Origin: Calliopum simillimum
Lineage: Eukaryota; Arthropoda; Insecta; Diptera; Lauxaniidae
Direction: 5' to 3'
Length of the DNA stretch: 64,000 bases
NCBI GenBank assembly: GCA_951812925.1
Contig: OX638368.1
Location: forward strand, 23,375,187-23,439,186
Made by a program: the position numbers and the translations under genes. The notes under the pieces are model-generated. The model saw only the letters and a list, made by a program, of their open reading frames with translations. It did not search any database and was not told the origin of the DNA. Positions within the stretch are counted from its first letter, which is position 1, and the number at the start of each line of letters is the position of its first letter. Shown here in pieces: positions 11,055 through 21,741 of this stretch.

Positions 11055-11650
11055 AAATTAGTAGGGGTGTAACCTTTGGCCTTGCCAAACACTTAATACG
11101 CTACACTGCACTATTTTTTAAAATTTGGCTTGTACGGGAGATGCCACGACTTCATGTCCGAATTCACATAGCTCTTGCTCAGATCTGGCCCTTACTGTCC
11201 TCAGTGTCAGAGTAAAATTTAGTTTAGTTTGCACAGAGCTTGTATATAAAGTTCTTAGTGTCAGAGTGAAATTTAGTTGGACTATCTCGAACAGCGCTTT
11301 CAGTATAGCATTTTTTAGATTTTGCTTATATGGGCGGTGCCACAACCTCTTGTCCGATTTCGTCTGGTTTTTGCTCAAAGCTTGCATTTATAGTTTTTAG
11401 TGTCTGAGTAAAATTTAGTTGGATTATCTCAAAAAACGCTTATATAGTATAGAATTTTGAAACTTTTGCTTATATGGGAGGTACTACGCCTTCTTACCCG
11501 AATTTGCCCAGTTTTAGGTCAAAGTTTACATTTATAGTTCTTAGTGTCTGAGTGAAATTTTGTTGGATTATCTCAAAAAAGTTTTCAGCATATTATGTTG
11601 AAACTTTTGCTTATATGGAAGATGCCACGCCCTCTTTTCCAAGTTAATTT
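11055..11650 (+). mobile_element. Minisatellite-bearing element, copy 2 (tail missing)
   Basis: The head TTAGTAGGGGTGTAACC at about 11057 and CTACACTGCACTATT match copy 1. Array units with GGGnGGTGCCAC-type words lie near 11138, 11331, 11473 and 11615, with 142-bp spacing for the last three. The CCAG tract and dipteran tail are absent; similarity stops near 11640. The element is therefore 3' truncated. Confidence 0.75.
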
Positions 11651-12690
11651 CCGCCGCATTTAACAGAAAATAGCAAAAATAATTTTGTGCGTCCACTATA
11701 GAACCTCAAAAATCAAAAACTAGACCGATTTAGATGCCGGGTTCGGATTTAACAAAGACAAATACATCGAAAATTACTATTTTTGTTTTGAACTGTTTTT
11801 ACTTTTTTTTCAAACAACCGTTTTTTGAACTCTTTTTCAAAAACTGTAACGAACTGCGGTTATATCCGGGTTTTATAACTGGGATATTACGGGTTTTATA
11901 ACTGGGATATTACGGGTTTTATAACTGGGATATACTTAGTCTAGCCAGGCTTCACGGTTCGTTTCAAGAAAGAAGAGAGTTTATTTAATTCAAATTATTT
12001 CGGTTTTCATTTGGTTTTACTTATTTTCTAGCTCAAAAATTTTTATAGCTTAACTCACTTCAAAACTTTAATTAACCTTAAAATACCTTAAAAGTATCTT
12101 ATTCTAGGACTTCGGGATGTGCTGGTAAGTATTACCATTGATATGACTGTTGGTATACTTTGATGTTGTGTTAGGTCTGATTATTAGTCCCCAGAAGGAT
12201 TTCTAACTGTGTAGGAAGACAAGAATCTTCCACTAAGAATTCTGACTGTGTAGGGGGATAAGAATCTTCCACTAAGATTTCTGATTGTATAGGACATATT
12301 TTTGTTTTTTTTTTTCAATTAATTCAATACAATTTTTTCAATTAAGAACAAAATGAGCTATGTCGGATCAAAATCGGTGCTTGTTTAAAAAAATTAGATA
12401 TATTTTAAGCTCAATATCAAGATTTTGTCGACATCTGATAGAAAATATAAAAATAAAGTAACATACTTTCAGGGAACTATATGTTAAATGTGTGGAATGT
12501 GTTCATTTTGAAATCAAGTACTGTTTCTAAGTAAAATCAATATCCTGAGCCACCGAGTTACTTTTTGAAATCATCTGGTATAGAACTTTTACATTTTTAA
12601 TATACTTTTTTTTAAATATGGTGGCCTAGAACTATCTCCAATGTCAAATTGCTAATCAGACGTTGGCAAGAGCATATTTGCATACATACT
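11650..12690. other. AT-rich sequence with two small tandem repeats
   Basis: A 23-bp unit (GGGTTTTATAACTGGGATAT plus 3 bases) is repeated three times at 11868-11935. A roughly 48-bp unit containing AAGAATCTTCCACTAAGA is present about twice at 12200-12295. No gene is visible. Confidence 0.65.
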
Positions 12691-12699
12691 AAAGGGCAA

Positions 12700-12920
12700 G
12701 AATGGAAATAGATAGGTTTCACCGGAAACCACAACACGACCCTTCAAAATAGCAGCAAAAACCTAAAACATCGTGGAAACGATTCCTGGAACGAGAAACA
12801 CATGAATCAGAGGAATGCCGAAGAAAATTAAAAACACTAGGCTAGTCAATGAGGACGATGTAGAAATTTTATAAAGACCCTATGCTCCGAAAGTAGGCAA
12901 AACACACAAGGGAGAAAATA
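12700..12920 (+). pseudogene. 3' scrap of RTE-like non-LTR retrotransposon
   Basis: Plus-strand reading gives a decayed TWKRFLERETHES-type segment ending at CCCTATGCTCC, parallel to the last codons of the element at 35690-36985 (NWKRLLEKETQE and CCCTATGCTCC). Stops interrupt it. Only about 200 bp of the 3' end remains. Confidence 0.55.
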
Positions 12921-13574
12921 TAAAAAAAAAGAAGGACGATACAGCTCTACTTCAAAAGGTGACCAAAGCGTATAAAGCAAAATACAAAAAATGGAATGAG
13001 GCTATCACTTAACGTATGTGGGTGTGTATAGAAAGGCAATCGGATTTTTCTTTTAATTTTTGCTTTTATATTCCCTTTATCTACATGTCCACCAGACCTT
13101 TGAATTTCTAACGTTTTAATTGACAGCATTTGTATTGGAGTAAAGTCCTTTTGACGTTGCTCGTTTACTGTGTATATATACAGTGCTGTGCATAACATTT
13201 GCAACCAGAAACACTTGAAACTGTATCACCAATTTTTGGCCACTAAAACAGATGCAAATAAAATACTTGGTATGAGGTTTTATGTCATTTGTATTGTTGT
13301 TTATAAAACAAAAATAAAAAGTCCATACATCACTTATACAAAACTAAAACTTAAGTGTAATATAAAAATGTGTCGGTATTGGCTGTGCAAAACATTTGCA
13401 ACTATTAATCTAAATTAAAAATTAATAACTAAAAATCAATATTTAATGGAATAACCGTTGATTTTTATAACAGCAGTGTATCTTTTTAGCATGGATGCGA
13501 TAAAACTATTTTCAAATGAGTGCGGAATGTCCTGGTACCGTTTTTTAACTTCATTAAACAACTCATCCTGTTTT

Positions 13575-13958
13575 CTAAATTTTTGATTGCATAATAACCA
13601 ATGCATTTTCGTGACTTGACGATTTGATTGGGTTTAGATCTGGCGACTCCGCGGGGCATTGATAAACATCAATATTTTGCCGTTTTATCCAATCTTTTAC
13701 TACTTTCCACGTGTGCTTAAGGTTGTTATTATGCAGGAATATCCATTTTAGTGTCATTTTCCAAGTTGCATATGACTTTATAGTATTTTGTGGTATGTCT
13801 TTATAATCATTAGACTTCATTATGTCTTCAACTCTTTAAATTGGACCGATTCCTTGCGCAGAGATGCATCCCCACACCATGATTCTACAACCTCTATGAT
13901 AGACAGTTCCTATTGTATATATCGGGCTTAGCCATTCTCTCCTTGGTCTTCTCATAAG
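13575..13958 (-). pseudogene. Tc1-like transposase C-terminal half, left arm
   Basis: This is the inverted partner of the right-arm fragment. It reads on the minus strand through MKSNDYKDIPQNTIKSY and ends PDLNPIKSSSHE plus a short frameshifted tail. It carries the same catalytic-site losses as the right arm, and one visible difference, aspartate in place of glutamate in the SN(D/E)YKD word. The upstream part (13821-13958) also aligns with the right arm but is frame-broken. Confidence 0.9.
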
Positions 13959-14402
13959 ACTTTTATCATCTTTTCTGACGAGTCCAAGTTTAATTTGTGC
14001 GGATCGAGTGGTAACAGGCTTATGAGAAGACTAAGGAGAGAAAGGCTAAGCCCGAAATATACAATAGGAACTGTCTATCATAGAGGTTGTAGAATCATGG
14101 TTTGGGGATGCATCTCTGCGCAAGGAATCGGTCCAATTCAAAGTGCTGAAGACATAATGAAGTCTAATGAATATAAAGACATACCACAAAATACTATAAA
14201 GTCATATGCAACTTGGAAAATGACACTAAAATGGATATTCCTGCATAATAACAACCTTAAGCACACGTGGAAAGTAGTAAAAGATTGGATAAAACGGCAA
14301 AATATTGATGTTTATCAATGCCCCGCGGAGTCGCCAGATCTAAACCCAATCAAATCGTCAAGTCACGAAAATGCATTGGTTATTATGCAATCAAAAATTT
14401 AG
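13959..14402 (+). pseudogene. Tc1-like transposase C-terminal half, right arm
   Basis: Reading starts in the single-copy centre with TFIIFSDESKFNLCG, which holds the first catalytic aspartate (codon 13977-13979), then continues through MVWGCISAQGIGPI into the arm. The Tc1 DD34E motif is destroyed. The second aspartate, expected in a QHDNDPKHT-type word, is asparagine (LHNNNLKHT, codon 14247-14249). The final glutamate, expected in PDLNPIE, is lysine (PDLNPIK, codon 14352-14354). The 34-residue spacing between the two is kept. Just after it the frame departs from the family and stops at 14402. No helix-turn-helix region is present. The family call is secure; activity is excluded. Confidence 0.93.
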
Positions 14403-14799
14403 AAAACAGGATGAGTTGTTTAATGAAGTTAAAAAACGGTACCAGGACATTCCGCACTCATTTGAAAATAGTTTTATCGCATCCATGCCAAAAAGATACA
14501 CTGCTGTTATAAAAATCAACGGTTATTCCATTAAATATTGATTTTTAGTTATTAATTTTTAATTTAGATTAATAGTTGCAAATGTTTTGCACAGCCAATA
14601 CCGACACATTTTTATATTACACTTAAGTTTTAGTTTTGTATAAGTGATGTATGGACTTTTTATTTTTGTTTTATAAACAACAATACAAATGACATAAAAC
14701 CTCATACCAAGTATTTTATTTGCATCTGTTTTAGTGGCCGAAAATTGGTGATACAGTTTCAAATGTTTTTGGTTGCAAATGTTATGCACAGCACTGTAT

Positions 14800-15300
14800 G
14801 TCACAGCAACAATCTCAGTTTCAGCATTAAAGGACAAAAAAAAAAAATATTGATTTTCAATGACGTCAATAAATTCAACGTTAAAGGCGGCTCTGTAGGC
14901 TTCATTAGCATGCCTTTGAGAAGTGGTGGTCGCATTGTATATGAAGGGAGATTTTTATGTCCGAATGCATAATAACAATAGTTTCGCATAATAAAGCGGT
15001 ATACATATTTTTTTAACATGCGAGAATAATGCTTCTGTTTGGGTAAGATAAGAAGGATGGGTTAAAAATACTTTGTTAAACTATTTTAAGGTCGTTGCTT
15101 TGTTCAAGCGGCATTAGAATACAATTACATATAAGCTAATAGGCCTATTCATAATGTATTATTTATAATAGATTTAAAAAGAGTAGGAATTATAAAAGCC
15201 TATTATAAATAATTATGGAAAAGGGTTACTTCTTATCATAAACACTGTTTTGACACATTTTTATCCTTTACTAGGATATGCATCGCGGCGAGCGTTGTTT
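14800..15300. other. AT-rich sequence without recognisable gene
   Basis: No gene or repeat boundary is seen. A short inverted word, CATAATGTATTATTTATAAT against ATTATAAATAATTATG, lies at about 15152-15217. Confidence 0.35.
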
Positions 15301-15730
15301 CACCTCCTTTTAATAGGGCGCATGGCATCGTCAATTTTGTTCCAATGCATGTCTTTTGTTCCAATGCATTTTACGTATACGTATACCAAATCTCATCTAT
15401 GTACGTCAATTGGTTTCAGAGATATGATGCATAAGTTTTTTTGGGGGCGTGGCATTGCCCACTTTTCCAGTGGATATTATTCGCCACGGTGCCTTTTGCA
15501 TACATACCAAATTTCACTCATCTGCGTTAAATTGCTTCGAAAATGTGACGCATTTTATTTTTGAGGGCCGTGCCACTGCCTATTTTTCCGGTGGATATGA
15601 TTTGTCTCGGTGTCCTTAAAGTATAAAGCAAATTGCATCTACTTGCGTCACGTAGTTTCAGAGATAGAACGAATTTATTTTGTTGGTGGGCGTGGCAACA
15701 CCTACTTTTCTAGCCTATGTCTAGCATTTT
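15300..15730 (+). repeat. Degenerate minisatellite with GGGCGTGGCA units
   Basis: Three to four units recur at about 15317, 15444, 15566 and 15688. Each carries a GGGCGTGGCA-like word followed by GCC(C/T)A(C/T)TTTTCC and GTGGATAT, then TACCAAAT and CAGAGATA-like words. Spacing is about 122 bp. The theme resembles the arrays at 9851 and 51640, but the sequence differs. Confidence 0.7.
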
Positions 15731-15739
15731 CCATAGAGT

Positions 15740-16160
15740 GTTAAAAGACATTTTGAAGATTTGGGGACCGCATAGTCACGTGAAAATTTTGTTTTCCATT
15801 ATTTATGTAAGTATATAGGCACCGCTTAGTGAAATGAATGCGGTCAAAATAACCTGTGGAAAGGCAAAGTCGCTCGTAATCGCTAATTACATCAGATTGA
15901 AGTACGAATTGCTTAAGTTCAACTTACTAAGGCCGCAAAATAATCCATTGATATATCTCACGGCATAGATATCAAGTATTCCACACAACACCAATAATGC
16001 TAAGGGGTAGTCCATAATATACTTCCGCCGTCAAGAGAGAATTCGGGTCGGCTAATCGAACAAAATTGGACAAAACATAAGGTCTGAGCCTCTTCAGAAG
16101 TCGATTTTAGTGGAAGTCTCATGGGTAATGATTACACAGGGCAACAATGATTTTGCGGCG
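15740..16160. other. Sequence without recognisable gene
   Basis: No coding motif or repeat boundary was found. Confidence 0.35.
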
Positions 16161-16164
16161 TAGA

Positions 16165-16600
16165 GTTTCGAAAGGCACTTTCGAGTAATCATGACCTACT
16201 GAATACGAAAATAATATCAGATTCACCGAATTGACTTCTCGTTTTCCAGATATCTTTGCTTGAAGTTGCAAAAATAGCTGTTTTAAGACAAATTTGAAGT
16301 TGTATCACACTTACAGTAAACAGTGGAATTAATGTTTGCTAATGGCATCTGATAGCCATTACCTTCCTCATTAAAATCTTACCTTCCAACTTTTCCAATT
16401 ACATCCTTACTTTCCGAACTGTTATCTATTGAACTAGCGGTATTTCAACTCCATTCAAAAGATTCGAAATTTGTCTTAAGTCTTTGTATGGAGTTTAAAT
16501 ACCTTTGCTTCAAAGGCTGATAGCTCAAAAAATAAAGATCTAATTGGAAAAGTTGAAGGGAGGGTAAGGCTTAATGAAGAAGGATGCCATTAAAAAATTA
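16165..16600. repeat. Inverted-repeat family X, copy 1 (partial)
   Basis: The stretch contains CGAGTAATCATGACCTACTG, TCCAGATATCTTTGCTTGAA, ACCTTCC and TTACTTTCCGAACTGTTATC, followed by an inverted set (GCTGATAGCTC, AATTGGAAAAGTTGAAGG). The same words in the same order occur at 20050-20240 and 55500-56100. Copy 55500-56100 shows the full palindrome, so this copy lacks most of its right arm. Confidence 0.65.
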
Positions 16601-17490
16601 AAAATTTACTCTAATTATTAAATTTTATTTTACGACTACATCAGCAATTTAGTACTACTTATTCGATTAATTTTGATCCTACAGTTTTGCTAATCTCCGC
16701 CAGCACTTCATTAATTGAGCTGTGTAACCGATTTTGGATGAATAAACAAAAATAATGAAAGTATGTTTCCCTACTACTCGCAGCCCTCACATCATAATGC
16801 TTTTCTATGAATAACAAGCTGGTAATTAAATTGTGCAAAGGCTCCAATTAGACTTATTTAATGGATTCTACCAGTCTACTAGTCAGAGTGCTTAAGCCAA
16901 GTTGTAATGCCCATAGTGGCACGTACATACGTATGAATGTATGTATATAGTAGATAAGCATGTACATGTGTACAAACAAACATACATGAAGTAGTAACAA
17001 AGTTGTTAATCCACAACTTGAAGGCTCTCTCGTTTTAACTTTGCATGTTTGCTAGGATTTTATTGCCAAAGCCCAAATAACTACAATGATATTTATCAAC
17101 AACAACAAACATTTTGTAGGATATAGTATATATAGTATAATTTCTAGGGGCAGAACTAACCACACACCTCATGCTGTGTATGCGCGTTACTATGAACTGT
17201 CATGTGCGTATCCTTGCCGTTAAAAATATCTATAAAAACACCTACTACAGCTATGGCCAAATTTTATTTCTTGCGAAAAAAAATACGTTAAAATTATAAA
17301 AGCGCTTTCGCTATAAAGATTGTTAGAGATATTTTTTAAGCTCTATTTGATTCTTTAATTTTGCTAACAATACTAACCTTTTAAAAAGAACTTTAGTAGA
17401 TTTGCAAAGGAACAGTTGTTTCTCGGAGATAATTTTCTTTGGATTTGATGTAGTATGTACAACATAAATATTAAAAAAAGTCCTTCCAAA
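16600..17490. other. AT-rich sequence without recognisable gene
   Basis: Nothing supportable beyond TACATACG-type microsatellite drift at about 16920-16990. Confidence 0.35.
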
Positions 17491-17493
17491 ACT

Positions 17494-17769
17494 CAAAGTT
17501 AACACCACTAAACTTTAAGCCCACACAAATTGTTCTTCAATAAGCAAATTTTTAAGAAAAATATGATCCTTAATCACTTGTATATGCTCAACACCTTGGT
17601 GAATCCACCCAATATCTAGCTAAGAATCGTAAGCCTTTAGAAATACTATATTTCACTGAAAGTTTTAAATTTATCGTTACTTTCTTTAAAAATAACAGGG
17701 ATTTTGAGTAGTATGTTTTTGGAGTCGATTTCGAGTAATCATGGCCTACTGAATACCAAAATAATATCA
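17494..17769. repeat. 276-bp duplicated segment, uninterrupted copy
   Basis: This segment recurs almost unchanged as 18069-18107 plus 19848-20084, where a fold-back interrupts it. Here the junction reads CACACAAATTGTTCTTC, giving the empty site of that fold-back. The two copies differ at only a few positions, so the duplication is recent compared with the surrounding repeats. Confidence 0.88.
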
Positions 17770-18068
17770 TGCCGTTACTGATCCGTTTGCGGGAAGGATT
17801 CCTAAAAAAACGAATCGTTTTTTCTTCTTTTATGGATCCGTTTCGAACCTGTAACGTACATCAAAAACGAATTCAAAACGGATTCGCTTTTAATAATGTT
17901 AATGCTGCTTATAAAAAAAAAGGAAAATGGTGAAGCGCTTATTTTTAATTAAAAAAAAAAAAATACAAAAAAATATACTAACCTGGCCGAGAGTCGAACC
18001 CAAGCTCCCGGGGTAATACTCATACACGAGATGTTAGAAAACTAGGCTATTGGCCGATATGATGTTAA
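17770..18068. other. Spacer between duplicated segments, with tRNA-like piece
   Basis: The first 70 bp (CGTTACTGATCCGTTTGCGG onward) resemble the hairpin element at 55644-55807. On the minus strand 17982-18062 carry a B-box word, GGGTTCGACTC, and an A-box-like GGCCAATAGCCTAG, in tRNA-like spacing but with poor stem pairing. The spacer may be a retroposed tRNA-derived sequence; this is inference. Confidence 0.35.
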
Positions 18069-18107
18069 CAAAGTTAACACCACTAAACTTTAAGCCCACA
18101 CAAATTA

Positions 18108-19844
18108 CACTATGCAACAAATGAGTAAAAATTTTTCCCCAGGGAATGCCATTGTTCATTTTATATGTAAAATGGGCTGCTGATTCCGAAAATCGCATTA
18201 TTATTAATTGTGTCGTTTTCGAGATATCGGTCATTTTCGGTTTTCGGACCAAAAAAAAAGATAGTTCCATTTAAATACAAATATCTCAAGAACCAATGTT
18301 TGTATTGAAACGTATTATATGTCATAGTAAAGGTAATTTAATTACCTACAAATGATATTCACATCACTTTTTGGTTGGTTTGTTAGTTTCGGCGAAATAA
18401 ATTAAATTCTAAAAAAAACATTTTTTTTTTTTCGAAAAAATTAACAAAAAATCAAAATCAACTGCAGATTTAAACGAGAAGAAATATTTTTTTTATAATT
18501 TTTTTTGTTTTTGTATCATAGACTATATATTTGTGAAGAAAATAAGATACCACTTAAAAAAATCGATGGGAAAATGCAAAAGTTGTATACAATTCATTGA
18601 TAAATTACTAAAATGCGTTTTTGCCTATTTTTTTCGGTTTTTTTTATGAAAACTGTCGATAATTTGAAACTTTTTGTAAAACACATGAAAAAATCCAAAA
18701 AATTCTTAAAGTAGGCGTTAAAACAAAATACCCGTGTCTCGGCGTTTTTCTCCAGCACGTCAGATTTTTTTTTAATCGATTTTTGAAGTTTTTTAATCCA
18801 CTGTACATGAAAAAAACAAAAATAACGCATTCTTGTGTTAAATCGATGCAAATAACTATATGATCCTTACATTTGAGGTGTATCATGTGTTCAGTAAACT
18901 TATGCAGGATAATACGAGGAATATTTTTGTAGAAAATTTGAACCCTCTAAGACCCTTACATGTGGGTCATTTTGACCCCCCCACATTTAGGTTAAAAGAC
19001 CTACATGTGTGGGTTCTAGAGGGTTAAAAATACAAAAATATTCCTCGTAATATCCTGCATAAGTTTACTGAACACATGATACACCTCAAATGTAAGGATC
19101 ATATAGTTATTTGCATCGATTTAACACAAGAATGCGTTATTTTTGTTTTTTTCATGTACAGTGGATTAAAAAACTTCAAAAATCGATTAAAAAAAAATCT
19201 GACGTGCTGGAGAAAAACGACGAGACACGGGTATTTTGTTTTAACGCCTACTTTAAGAATTTTTTGGATTTTTTCATGTGTTTTACAAAAAGTTTCAAAT
19301 TATCGACAGTTTACTAAAAAAAACCGAAAAAAATAGGCAAAAACGCATTTTAGTAATTTATCAATGAATTGTATACAACTTTTGCATTTTCCCATCGATT
19401 TTTTAAGTAGTATCTTATTTTCTTCACAAATATATAGTCTTTGATACAAAAACAAAAAAAAATTATAAAAAAGTTATTTCTTCTTGTATAAATCTGCAGT
19501 TGATTTTGATTTTTTGTTAATTTTTTCGAAAAAAAAAATGTTTTTTTTAGAAATCAATTTATTTCGCCGAAACTAACAAACCAACCAAAAAGTGATGTGA
19601 ATATCATTTGTAGGTAATTTAATTACCTTTAATATGACATATAATACGTTTCAATACAAACATTAGTTCTTGATATATTTATATTTAAATGGAACTATAT
19701 TTATTTTTTGGTCCGAAAACCGAAAATGACCGATATCTCGAAAACGACACGAAAAAAAAATAATGCGATTTTCGGAATTAGCAGCCCATTTTACATATGA
19801 AATGGATAGTGGCATTCACTGGGAGATATTGCTGTTGCATAGTG
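18108..19844. mobile_element. Fold-back element with CAC ends and TTA target sites
   Basis: Ends CACTATGCAACA and, inverted, the same word are flanked by TTA at 18105-18107 and 19845-19847. The two arms are inverted copies almost to the centre near 18975, where the words CCCTCTAAGACCC and GGTTCTAGAGGG face each other. Mirror open frames (18594-18886 minus, 19076-19336 plus) have no recognised domain and are by-products of the palindrome. The empty site is preserved at 17525-17540. CAC ends with a 3-bp TWA target fit the CACTA/Mirage/Chapaev group, perhaps its Chapaev3 type; this superfamily call is inference. A smaller element with the same features lies at 38125-38677. Confidence 0.85.
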
Positions 19845-19847
19845 TTA

Positions 19848-20240
19848 TTCTTCAACAAGCAAATTTTTAAGAAAAAGATGATCCTTAATCACTTGTATAT
19901 GCTCAACACCTTGGTGAATCCACCCAATATCTAGCTAAGAATCGTAAGCCTTTAGAAATACTATATTTCACTGAAAGTTTTAAATTTATCGTTACTTTCT
20001 TTAAAAATAACAGGGATTTTGAGTAGTATGTTTTTGGAGTCGATTTCGAGTAATCATGGCCTACTGAATACCAAAATAATATCAAATTCACCAAATTGAC
20101 CTCTCGTTCTCCAGATATCCTTACTTAAAGTTGTAAAAAAATAGCTGATTTGAGGCATATTTGAAGTAGTATAACACATACGATAAACAATGTAATTAAC
20201 TTTTGTTAATAACATCGAAAAGCCATAACCTTCCTCCATA
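19848..20240. repeat. Duplicated segment (interrupted copy) running into family X
   Basis: Bases 19848-20084 complete the 276-bp segment begun at 18069. Sequence then continues into family X words (GACCTCTCGTTCTCCAGATA, AGCCATAACCTTCCTCC) parallel to 16207-16370. This continuity suggests that this copy keeps the original downstream context. Confidence 0.75.
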
Positions 20241-20454
20241 CAAATGAAAACATTTTTTTTTTTTTTTTTTTTTGAGGCCTGAGTTTTTAGAGTAAGTCCA
20301 TATACTCTTGCTCAAAGGAGATAAAATAGCTGTCTGGTTTTGGAATTGGACGATATAAAAATATTTGCATTTGTGTTCGTTTTTTATGGACTCGAAATGA
20401 AACTTGACAGATTTTGATAAAAATTTTATAGTATGTTAGTACAGATCTGGAGAA

Positions 20455-20640
20455 GGTTAAAGGCTAGGAAAAATAAGCTGTGCCACGCCCCTAAAAAACA
20501 AAATTCGACATATCTCAGAAACTGTTTGCGCACAGAAATTAAATTTGGCACATATATAAAAGGCCAAATAACGCACAATAGAAAAATGGGCGGTGCCTCG
20601 CCTTATGTAAAACAGGGCACCGGATGAATTAGTTTTCAAC
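20455..20640. repeat. Fragment with GTGCCACGCCCC-type words
   Basis: AGCTGTGCCACGCCCC at about 20478 and GGGCGGTGCCTCGCC at about 20589 sit 111 bp apart with ATATCTCAGAAACTG between. It looks like one to two units of a minisatellite related in theme to 15300-15730. Confidence 0.5.
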
Positions 20641-21737
20641 TTTTTACGGGACAGTGTTTTTCGAAGTCTGCGGATTAGACTCCATTTTGTGTCAAATTTT
20701 GGTACCTCAACCTTTGGTGCCTTAAGGGCTGGGAGCTATATTTGGAGTTACAACCTAAGTATACTTTAGTGAAAAACACAGTCCCGTTAAAAGTTTATAA
20801 CTTGAGTTACCAACTTATACGTTGGATGTATCGATATGTAAAAGACAATGGGACAAAGGGGAGGCAATGCTCACCAGGTAATAGCAAGTTTAAAATCAAA
20901 AGTAAGCGCGAGAGCATAATACCGAATTTTGACATTCATGAGATGATTCGGTGCACTATAACATAATGGGGTTTTATCGCGAATCAAGATTCCATGGCAA
21001 TTTTCTTAAACTGCAATAGAGAATGCACGGCAGTTTGAGAAAATTCCCCGGGAATATTTATTCACGATAACCCCCAATGAAATCAACCAGAGTAGAGAAA
21101 AAAAGAGTGCAGTAGAGAAAGAGCGTAAAAGTTGCATTATTGTTTTGAATGTGAATGGCTATGTAAAATAAGCATGTTGTTGTTTCAAATGTAAAAATAA
21201 AAATTAAGAGTTAGAGCAAAAGAACAAAATATGATTTTTGAATTCTCGATATGATTCAGTGCACAATGCTTAACGAAATCAAACATAGTAGAAAGAAAAA
21301 TAGCGTAAAAGTTGCAAGACTAATTTGATTGAATATGTAAAAAGGCCATAGAAAGTCAGAATCAAAAAGATCATTGAACTTTCATGCTAAATTTTCTCAA
21401 CTTTAGTTTTATTATTTTGATTCGCATGATTTGCCATCGGGCACCAAATCGCCTTGAATCTATCGGCAGCCAATAGCTCAATTGAGTTGACTATTCTCAA
21501 TCTATATCTTTTTCTATTTGCTATCTATCTTCTCTCAAAAATAAACTCTCTCTCCACTGCTCTAAGTTATATTTTAGTATCTTGAACTCATTTTCAATTG
21601 CAATTTACAAATGAATCCGCAACGAATGAATTGATTTTGATTGTAACTTTAATGAGGTTTTCGCCCTAACGAATATCTAATTTTTAGATTCTAAAGTAAA
21701 AACAGCTTCGGTGAAATACTTTGGAAAACCAATTGCC
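20640..21737. other. Sequence without recognisable gene
   Basis: Some words recur locally (GAGAAAAAnnnAGnGnAgTAGAGAAAGAGCGTAAAAGTTGCA near 21100 and 21290), suggesting a diverged duplication of about 190 bp. No coding motif is visible. Confidence 0.4.
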
Positions 21738-21741
21738 ATTT

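Larger units (their letters stand above)
13181..14796. mobile_element. Symmetric Tc1 palindrome (778-60-778 bp)
   Basis: Typical Tc1-like ends, CAGTGCTGTGCATAACATTT, lie on both sides with TA at 13179-13180 and 14797-14798. The left arm (13181-13958) and right arm (14019-14796) are both 778 bp and align end to end without a gap; I saw only scattered substitutions (for example near 13494, 13812 and 13837). The 60-bp centre (13959-14018) is single-copy. Both arms are the 3' half of a Tc1-like element, so two 3' ends face outward and no 5' half with the DNA-binding domain remains. Total length, 1616 bp, is by coincidence close to a whole Tc1. It is non-autonomous and cross-mobilisable in principle through its intact TIRs. 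Confidence 0.95.

Noticed and set aside
9851..11650. CRISPR-like array because of regular repeats
   Set aside because: Units are contiguous 142-bp minisatellite copies with no unique spacers, in a eukaryotic genome.
13170..13418. 82-codon frame at the Tc1 end
   Set aside because: It covers the TIR and 3' flank of the Tc1 arm, a non-coding part in this family.
18594..19336. Mirror frames starting MIHLKCKDHIVICIDLTQ as a possible duplicated gene
   Set aside because: They are symmetric by-products of the fold-back at 18108-19844, differ by frame-breaking changes and match no family.
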